Source: Mariniphaga sp. (GTDB taxonomy: Bacteria > Bacteroidota > Bacteroidia > Bacteroidales > Prolixibacteraceae). From it: a DNA stretch of 11,911 nucleotides. Under the pieces are notes generated by a model that made no database searches, was not told the origin of the DNA, and was given only the letters and a program-made list of their open reading frames with translations. Shown piece by piece: positions 7,845 to 11,911 of this stretch. Numbering within the stretch: position 1 is the stretch's first letter; each line of letters begins with the position of its first letter. The position numbers and the translations under genes are program-made. Location of the stretch: the NCBI GenBank assembly GCA_013203525.1, contig JABMQB010000294.1, positions 1-11,911 on the forward strand. Direction: 5' to 3'.

Positions 7845-8316
7845 TTTTTAAAAGAGCTGAATAATATTTTTTTGCCGATCTCATATCAATTTCCTTGGTA
7901 CATGGCTCAATATCTCCATACCCTTTTCTTGCGTTTTGCCATGGTTCTTCATTATGCGTCATCATTTCAAGCGCAAATGCGCTTTTGGGGGCATAAAACT
8001 CAAGAATACTTTTAATAAATTCTCTGTTTTTCTTAGATTTAAAAATTACTATTAAATTATCCTTGATTTCATCCATGCTTTTATCTATAATGATATTGAT
8101 CGCCCCATAATCCTTGTAGTTTTGATACACTGAGGGATAAACAGGGCCATGTACCCATGCTTGTGGTTTTTCTTCAAACAACTTGGATTTCAAATGTACT
8201 CTATACCAAACATCAGTATAATAAAGTAATTTTTGAATTTTTAAATGTGAAATATGATCTCCAATATCATTGAAGAATTTTATAAAATATTCTGATAAAG
8301 CAATTGGGGTGACCAT
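7834..8316 (-). CDS. Panacea (SocA-like, DUF4065) domain protein, putative antitoxin
   Basis: The 160-aa product carries the Panacea signature: LKIQKLLYYTDVWYRVHL (25-42), LFEEKPQAWVHGPVYPSVYQNYKDYG (46-71) and a helical C-terminal half (FALEMMTHNEEPWQNARKG region), close to the SocA antitoxin/GepA-like layout. The start was set at ATG 8316 rather than a GTG 66 bases upstream, because the domain begins right after it and the upstream part is basic and hydrophobic without family similarity. Panacea proteins neutralise many unrelated toxins, and SocA serves as a ClpXP adaptor for its toxin SocB. The downstream gene overlaps by 11 bases. This order (antitoxin first) and coupling fit a type II toxin-antitoxin pair. 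It may also be transcribed with the 69-aa gene 81 bases upstream. Confidence 0.82.
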   Translation of the reverse strand: MVTPIALSEYFIKFFNDIGDHISHLKIQKLLYYTDVWYRVHLKSKLFEEKPQAWVHGPVYPSVYQNYKDYGAINIIIDKSMDEIKDNLIVIFKSKKNREFIKSILEFYAPKSAFALEMMTHNEEPWQNARKGYGDIEPCTKEIDMRSAKKYYSALLKNVR

Positions 8317-8397
8317 CTGTTTTTTTTGTAAATATATGTTTTTAATAAAACTTAGCAAAATATATACCTTTTTTATAAACACCCAAATAATACATTG

Positions 8398-8607
8398 TTA
8401 ATAATGTTTAACCCTAAATAGGGTAAAATTGTTTTTTGAAACAGGAAATTCGGATTCATTTTTGCGTGTTAATGTCCAATAACTATAAAAATCTTCATTT
8501 TTTGAATAATCAGCCACTTTTTTAAGATTACCAAATGTGCCTAAAACAATTTCACCATGCAACAAGACATAATATTGTAAGTCTTTTATCCTGTCTTGAT
8601 ATTTCAT
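8398..8607 (-). CDS. Hypothetical 69-aa protein
   Basis: The ATG at 8607 was preferred over a start five codons upstream, because that start lies inside the palindrome at 8616-8645. The product has YYVLLHGEIVLGTFGNLKKVADY and a second part with YWTLTRKNE, a mixed strand-helix-strand pattern with no signal or membrane segment. I do not recognise the family. It is the first gene of the leftward arm of the transposon, and a TATATTTG box stands just upstream of its start. Its place in front of the Panacea gene suggests a role in, or regulation of, that module, but this is only context. Confidence 0.55.
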   Translation of the reverse strand: MKYQDRIKDLQYYVLLHGEIVLGTFGNLKKVADYSKNEDFYSYWTLTRKNESEFPVSKNNFTLFRVKHY

Positions 8608-8615
8608 ATAACAAA

Positions 8616-8645
8616 TATACAAATATATTCGAATATATTTGTATA
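8616..8645. promoter_or_regulatory. 30-bp perfect palindrome at the divergence point
   Basis: The 30 bases are their own exact reverse complement with the centre TTC|GAA at 8630/8631; arms read outward as AATATATTTGTATA. Each arm contains TATATTTG, which matches the Bacteroidota -7 box TAnnTTTG, so a promoter may fire in both directions: left toward the 69-aa gene (start 8607) and right toward the transposase (start 8692). A symmetrical site between divergent genes is most simply an operator for a dimeric repressor. Inner arms TACAAAT/ATTTGTA (8618-8624, 8637-8643) recur upstream of the RHH-like gene. Confidence 0.7.
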
Positions 8646-8658
8646 AATGAGATATTTT

Positions 8659-8681
8659 CTTTATCTTTATATAAGATAAAG
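8659..8681 (+). promoter_or_regulatory. Hairpin in the transposase leader
   Basis: CTTTATCTT (8659-8667) pairs perfectly with AAGATAAAG (8673-8681) around the loop TATAT. The stem ends 10 bases before the transposase ATG, taking in the AAAGAG-like ribosome-binding region. It could limit transposase translation, as leader hairpins do in several insertion sequences. Whether the transcript includes the whole stem depends on the unknown start point. Confidence 0.4.
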
Positions 8682-8691
8682 AGTTAATATT

Positions 8692-9635
8692 ATGAAAACA
8701 AATTCAAATCAATTACGGGACTTCGATAGCTTATATGACTTATTAGATTTTTTTAGTTCAGAAGAAAAATGTATTGATTATTTAGCTCAATTACGTTGGA
8801 ATGATGAACCAGTTTGCCCTTATTGCGGACATGAAAAATCTTATGTAATTAATACAACCGAAAGAGGTAAAAGGTGGAAATGTGCTGATTGCAAAAAACA
8901 ATATAGTGTACGTATTGGAACCATCTTTGAAGAAAGCAGGCTTCCATTAAAAAAATGGTTTGTTGCCATATATTTAATTACTGCACACAGGAAAGGGATT
9001 AGCTCACATCAACTTGCAAGGGATATTAAAGTCACTCAAAAAACAGCATGGTTTGTATTGCAAAGAGTTCGTGAAACTTTTAAACCAGAACCATGTACAT
9101 TTAGCTCAGAAGTAGAAATTGATGAAACATACATAGGCGGAAAAGAAAAAAATAAACATCAAAGCAAAAGGATTGGCGGAACACAGGGAAGAAGCACTAA
9201 AACTAAAACCCCTGTATTGGGTATCATTGAAAGGAAAGGCAAAGTATATGCTATCCCTGTAAAAGATACTCGGAGCGGAACTATCTTACCTATTATGAGA
9301 GAGGTTATAGAAGAAGGTAGCAATGTTTATACTGATGAATGGACAAGTTCCGTACATTATCAAAATATTATTCTCACAGTGTCGTAAACCACGGCGCAGA
9401 AGAATTTGTTAATGGTATTGCCCACACTAACAGCATTGAATCATTTTGGGCATATTTAAAAAGAGGCATAATAGGGATTTATCATCATACAAGCGACAAA
9501 CATTTAGAAAAGTACATAAATGAGTTTACCTTTAGGTTCAACAATAAAAAACTAACTGAAGGTTCAAAATTTGATGTTTGTTTAGCTAATTCTAAAGGAA
9601 GGTTAACCTATAAACAATTGACATCTGAAAAGTAA
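8692..9635 (+). pseudogene. IS1595-family transposase (ISXO2-like), broken by one frameshift
   Basis: The first frame (231 codons) has an N-terminal zinc ribbon CPYCGHEKS...WKCADCKKQY (C42, C45, C64, C67), a helix-turn-helix region around 101-128, and the catalytic domain with the first Asp in EIDETYIGGKEK (D144) and the second in YTDEWTS (D215). The frame is then lost at about 9349 and ends at 9387. The remainder continues in the +1 frame as FRTLSKYYSHSVVNHGAEEFVNG and HTNSIESFWAYLKRG, the third part of the active site, to a stop at 9635. Restoring one base (agt-t.c-cgt) would give a continuous protein of about 314 aa. The family normally uses a single frame, and no slippery heptamer is visible at the break, so this is most likely an inactivating deletion. 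A sequencing error cannot be excluded. Confidence 0.88.
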
Positions 9636-9659
9636 TTAGATAAAAACTTTGTATGTCTT

Positions 9660-9692
9660 TTGTTAATACAAATGCCAATATTTATATATTTG
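9660..9692 (+). promoter_or_regulatory. Putative promoter for the RHH/DUF262 operon
   Basis: TATATTTG at 9685-9692 matches the Bacteroidota -7 box TAnnTTTG exactly. A TTG at 9660-9662 lies 22 bases upstream, near the expected -33 position (usual spacing about 19-21). The ATG of the small protein follows 22 bases after the box. Confidence 0.45.
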
Positions 9693-9694
9693 TA
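9667..9694. promoter_or_regulatory. Inverted repeat overlapping the promoter, shared arms with the palindrome at 8616
   Basis: TACAAAT (9667-9673) and ATTTGTA (9688-9694) form an inverted repeat with a 14-base spacer that covers the -7 box. The same 7-base arms occur in the palindrome at 8616-8645 with a 12-base spacer. This may be the operator for a dimeric regulator such as the RHH-like product encoded just downstream. Confidence 0.4.
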
Positions 9695-9714
9695 ATAATT
9701 TAGTATATACAATC

Positions 9715-9903
9715 ATGAAAAAAGACGAACAAATTATTATACGTGTTTCATCTATTGAGAAACAGGGTTTTGAAAGAGCAGCAAACTTGTCTGGAATAGG
9801 ACTATCTGCATGGGCACGTCAAAAATTAAGAAGTGCTTCGATCAAGGAACACCAAGAGATTGGTGAAAAAGCAATTTTTTTAACACCCATTAAATTAAAA
9901 TAA
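9715..9903 (+). CDS. Ribbon-helix-helix-like small protein
   Basis: The 62-aa product has the arrangement of an RHH/DUF1778- or MobC-type DNA-binding protein: a first strand IIIRVSSIEKQ (7-17), a helix FERAANLSGI (19-28), then the turn GLSAWARQKLRSAS (29-42) resembling the second helix (S.W.R..L) of such proteins. Its stop lies two bases before the ATG of the DUF262 gene, so the two are co-transcribed. Likely roles are transcriptional autoregulation of the unit or an antitoxin-like partner of the nuclease. Inverted repeats covering its putative promoter fit autoregulation. The family assignment rests on a short sequence and is moderate. Confidence 0.65.
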   Translation: MKKDEQIIIRVSSIEKQGFERAANLSGIGLSAWARQKLRSASIKEHQEIGEKAIFLTPIKLK

Positions 9904-9905
9904 TA

Positions 9906-11582
9906 ATGAATAATACAATTGAATTTGAAGTTATTGGGATAGCAGAGGTTATTAAAAGGAACAAATTAATGGTTCCACCTAATCAACGTGAATATTCATG
10001 GTTAAAAGATACACAAGTAAAAGATTTGCTATTTGACATTAATAACGCAATAAGAAATCCAAATCAACCTTATTTTTTGGGTACAATTGTATTAACAAGA
10101 GGAAAAAATGATATGCTTGAAATAGCTGATGGACAACAGCGACTTGCAACAACAACAATGATATTAGCATCTATTAGGGATTGGTATAAAGCACATGGAG
10201 ATTACATCATGGTGCAATCAATAGAAAACGATTTCTTATTTACAATCGATAGAAAAGATCGTGAAAAAATATCAAAACTCACCCTAAATCTTGATGACAA
10301 TGAATATTTTAGAAACACTGTTATAGAAACAAAAAAGACTGAACAAAAAAAAGTAAGAAGGTCTCACAAATTGATCGCGCAAGCATTTTATTCAATTAAT
10401 GATTATATAAAGAACATTGAAAAATCTAACGGAATAATTAATACTAATCAAATTTTAAATGATTGGATTGATTATTTATCGCAGAAAGCCAATATTGTAA
10501 AACTTGTAGTTTCAGATGCTGAAAATGCATTTATGATGTTTGAAACCTTAAACGATAGAGGATTAAAAACATCACAGGTTGATTTAGTTAAGAATCATTT
10601 ATTTAAAATTTCTGATAATAGACTGAATGAGGCACAAAGGTTATGGTCTTCTATGAGAAGTGCTGTTGAAACGGTTACAGAGGGATACGATGATATTATT
10701 ATGGATTTTTTAAGGGGAGCCTGTTGTATAATATCTGGACTTACTACCAAGAAGGAAGTAATGAAAAAAGTACAGGAAAAAACTCCTAGTAAATCAGAAT
10801 CTATAAAAATAATGACGTTACTTGAAGAGCTTAGTAAGGATTATGCTGCCATATTAAATCCAGATCATCAAAAATGGAATGATTATAATGTAAGTGTGAG
10901 AAAGTCTATACAAGCTATAAATCTGTTTGGTGTAAGTCAAATAAGACCATTAATGCTTGCGATTGCCCGATTTTTCAATAAAGAAAATACTGCATCATCG
11001 TTTAAAAAAATAGTTGCTTGGTCTGTTCGTTTTATGGTATTGGGATTAAGAGGCGGTAGATTGGATGAAGGTTATTCAAAATTGGCTCATGCTATTTTTA
11101 ATGGTAAAATTAAAAACACAAAAGATTTAAAAATAGAATCAGAAAGAATAATAATAAAGGACACTGAATTTAAAAAATCGTTTGAAACATTAAATGTAAG
11201 AATTGCTAAACTTGCAAGATATTATCTTCGTTCTTTAGAAACAACAGCAAGGAATGAACAAGACCCAGAATTTATACCAAGCGATGAACCAACAATTAAT
11301 TTAGAACATATTATGCCAGATTCACTTGGCGATGGATGGAAACACATAAATTCAGAAGATTTTGACACTTATTTTTCAAGGATTGGGAACCTTGCTTTAT
11401 TGCAGGCACAGAAAAATTTAAAAATTGGAAATAAATCATTTAAGGAAAAATGTAAAACATACAAAAATTCTACATACTTATTAACATCTCAATTATATGA
11501 TATTACAGATTGGAATATTGATGAAATTGAAAATAGACAAAAAATATTAGCAGAATTAGCAGTCAAAACATGGCCACTGTAA
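9906..11582 (+). CDS. DUF262 + DUF1524 protein, putative GmrSD/SspE-like nuclease
   Basis: The 558-aa product has an N-terminal DUF262 (ParB/sulfiredoxin-like) domain with VPPNQREYSW (23-32), YFLGTIVL (56-63) and IADGQQRLAT (73-82), the motif linked to nucleotide binding or hydrolysis. A long alpha-helical middle carries ENAFMMFETLNDRGLKTS. The C-terminal DUF1524 domain is an HNH-type nuclease module: NLEHIMPDSLGDGW (465-478, His468), then IGNLALLQAQKNLKIGNKSF (493-512) with the conserved asparagines, ending in the W-rich tail. This domain pair occurs in GmrSD-type modification-dependent restriction enzymes and in SspE of the DNA phosphorothioation system. Here it stands without dnd/ssp or methylase genes, but next to an RHH-like gene. 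The role is probably defence against foreign DNA; substrate and target modification are unknown. The motifs are intact and the frame is unbroken. Confidence 0.88.
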   Translation: MNNTIEFEVIGIAEVIKRNKLMVPPNQREYSWLKDTQVKDLLFDINNAIRNPNQPYFLGTIVLTRGKNDMLEIADGQQRLATTTMILASIRDWYKAHGDYIMVQSIENDFLFTIDRKDREKISKLTLNLDDNEYFRNTVIETKKTEQKKVRRSHKLIAQAFYSINDYIKNIEKSNGIINTNQILNDWIDYLSQKANIVKLVVSDAENAFMMFETLNDRGLKTSQVDLVKNHLFKISDNRLNEAQRLWSSMRSAVETVTEGYDDIIMDFLRGACCIISGLTTKKEVMKKVQEKTPSKSESIKIMTLLEELSKDYAAILNPDHQKWNDYNVSVRKSIQAINLFGVSQIRPLMLAIARFFNKENTASSFKKIVAWSVRFMVLGLRGGRLDEGYSKLAHAIFNGKIKNTKDLKIESERIIIKDTEFKKSFETLNVRIAKLARYYLRSLETTARNEQDPEFIPSDEPTINLEHIMPDSLGDGWKHINSEDFDTYFSRIGNLALLQAQKNLKIGNKSFKEKCKTYKNSTYLLTSQLYDITDWNIDEIENRQKILAELAVKTWPL

Positions 11583-11597
11583 AGAATAGTTAAATTA

Positions 11598-11723
11598 ATG
11601 GGGGAAAATAAAGACATAAAAAAAGAGGACTTCAAAAAGGATGTTAAAAGCAAAGACGGCTTTTTAAATCCTTTAAAAAAGTTTGTCGAAAAAGACAAAA
11701 AGAAAAAAAAGAAAAAGGATTAA
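11598..11723 (+). CDS. Small lysine-rich ORF (41 aa)
   Basis: An ATG 15 bases after the DUF262 stop opens a 41-codon frame. The product is very charged: a mixed Lys/Asp/Glu N-terminal half, a short hydrophobic piece GFLNPLKKFV, and a poly-lysine tail of seven residues before a final Asp. No signal peptide is present. A terminator-like hairpin overlaps its stop codon. It could be a nucleic-acid-binding accessory or a small toxin-like peptide, or simply a non-functional tail. Its position at the end of the DUF262 operon and just before the terminal repeat supports it weakly. Confidence 0.4.
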   Translation: MGENKDIKKEDFKKDVKSKDGFLNPLKKFVEKDKKKKKKKD

Positions 11724-11747
11724 ACAAAAATTGTGAAAGTTTAATCC
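11717..11747 (+). terminator. Hairpin at the end of the DUF262 operon
   Basis: GGATTAAAC (11717-11725) pairs perfectly with GTTTAATCC (11739-11747) around a 13-base A-rich loop. The stem includes the stop codon of the lysine-rich ORF. A moderately T-rich stretch follows. It probably ends the rightward transcript before the terminal repeat, though the U-run is weak. Confidence 0.45.
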
Positions 11748-11767
11748 AGTTATGATATTTATTTAAT

Positions 11768-11790
11768 GGTTACACAAGTATATCAATCCC
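11768..11790 (-). repeat. Right terminal inverted repeat of the transposon
   Basis: These 23 bases begin GGTTACAC and end ATCAATCCC; they are the exact reverse complement of 7293-7315. Directly outside stands ATAAGTTA, the second copy of the 8-bp duplication. Confidence 0.9.
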
Positions 11791-11798
11791 ATAAGTTA
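11791..11798. repeat. Right copy of 8-bp target duplication
   Basis: ATAAGTTA follows the right terminal repeat directly and equals 7285-7292 outside the left end. Confidence 0.88.
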
Positions 11799-11844
11799 TA
11801 CCAATTAGACTTTGTAATGCCGCATATAATTAGTATCTTCAGGC

Positions 11845-11911
11845 ATGAAAAATCCAGTAGATTTTGATATAAAAGAGAGCCTTCAGGAACTGAAAAACCT
11901 TAGGTTGAAAC
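11845..11911 (+). CDS. N-terminus of a possible helix-turn-helix (IS630-like) transposase, cut by window end
   Basis: An ATG at 11845 opens a frame that runs to the window end (MKNPVDFDIKESLQELKNLR, then LK). The DIKESLQEL.NL.L pattern recalls the first residues of IS630-type transposases with an N-terminal helix-turn-helix found in Flavobacteria and relatives. Only 22 residues are visible, so both the gene and its family are tentative. It lies just outside the right end of the IS1595-type transposon, where the 5' part of the DUF1697 gene would be expected but is not found. Confidence 0.35.
   Translation, partial: MKNPVDFDIKESLQELKNLRLK

Larger units (their letters stand above)
7293..11790 (+). 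mobile_element. IS1595-family transposon (4498 bp) carrying putative toxin-antitoxin and nuclease cargo
   Basis: The borders are set by 23-bp perfect terminal inverted repeats (7293-7315 and 11768-11790) and an 8-bp direct duplication ATAAGTTA on both sides. The IS1595 family makes 8-bp duplications, and the transposase inside has the N-terminal zinc ribbon and ISXO2-type DDE domain of that family. Simple IS1595 members are about 0.7-1.1 kb; passenger genes are known in some subgroups, but a cargo of about six genes is large. The cargo points outward from a palindrome at 8616-8645: leftward a small protein, a Panacea-domain protein and an unknown protein; rightward an RHH-like protein, a DUF262/DUF1524 protein and a Lys-rich ORF. 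Base composition is visibly more AT-rich than the flank in spot checks (16 G/C in 10021-10080 against 29 in 5521-5580). The transposase is frameshifted, so the copy probably cannot move by itself. Confidence 0.88.

Noticed and set aside
9339..9387. Programmed frameshift producing a full transposase
   Set aside because: No slippery heptamer such as A6G is seen near the break at about 9349, and the IS1595 family usually uses one frame; a simple deletion explains it better.
9906..11582. Part of a phosphorothioation (Dnd/Ssp) system
   Set aside because: No sspBCD or dnd genes stand in the window, so only the domain similarity to SspE is supported.
11489..11698. Minus-strand ORF of 69 codons over the end of the DUF262 gene
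   Set aside because: It lies opposite the conserved DUF1524 C-terminus and the lysine-rich ORF, and its phenylalanine/serine-rich product mirrors the lysine codons.
7293..11790. Integrative element with a tyrosine recombinase, or a prophage fragment
   Set aside because: No integrase, phage or conjugation gene is present, and the inverted ends with an 8-bp duplication indicate DDE transposition.
1..11911. CRISPR array, tRNA or rRNA genes
   Set aside because: No regularly spaced repeats and no tRNA- or rRNA-like conserved sequence were seen by eye on either strand.

Overview
The window is AT-rich and most likely comes from a member of the Bacteroidota, probably a Bacteroidales/Marinilabiliales-type organism. 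The grounds are a lipoprotein with an acidic residue right after the lipid-bearing cysteine, few Shine-Dalgarno sequences, promoter-like TAnnTTTG boxes, and protein families typical of that group. This placement is inference; no rRNA or marker gene is present.

Left part (1-2084, plus strand): the 3' part of a fumarylacetoacetate-hydrolase-family enzyme, a CoA-binding-domain protein, a hot-dog acyl-CoA thioesterase (with a 19-codon ORF overlapping its start), and a small PEGA-like lipoprotein. Positions 1476-1748 (273 bases) hold no convincing gene.

Middle part (2156-7292, minus strand): a YkgJ-type cysteine-cluster protein and an AGCS sodium:amino-acid symporter, then two exported hydrolases (an alpha/beta esterase and an endonuclease/exonuclease/phosphatase-fold enzyme) coupled by a TAATG stop/start overlap, then an Ogt-type O6-alkylguanine repair protein, then a DUF1697 gene that is both cut at its 5' end and frameshifted. 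Positions 6093-6325 hold only hairpins.

Right part (7293-11790): a complete transposon of 4498 bp. Its ends are 23-bp perfect terminal inverted repeats, and it is flanked on both sides by the 8-bp duplication ATAAGTTA. The 8-bp duplication and the ISXO2-type DDE transposase inside place it in the IS1595 family. It is inserted in, and has cut, the DUF1697 gene. It carries two divergent passenger arms. The leftward arm encodes a small unknown protein, a Panacea (SocA-like) antitoxin-domain protein and an 11-bp-overlapping 174-aa unknown protein that sits where a Panacea toxin would. The rightward arm holds the transposase (broken by a one-base frameshift), a ribbon-helix-helix-like 62-aa protein, a DUF262+DUF1524 (GmrSD/SspE-like) predicted nuclease of 558 aa, and a lysine-rich 41-aa ORF ending in a hairpin terminator. 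A 30-bp perfect palindrome lies at the divergence point. A second inverted repeat with the same TACAAAT/ATTTGTA arms lies before the ribbon-helix-helix gene, suggesting shared control.

The most interesting reading is that an IS1595-type transposon has gathered a putative toxin-antitoxin pair and a putative restriction-type nuclease, i.e. a small mobile defence cargo, which may now be fixed because the transposase is frameshifted. To the right of the transposon (11845 to the end), another ORF begins that resembles the N-terminus of a helix-turn-helix (IS630-like) transposase, hinting at nested insertions.
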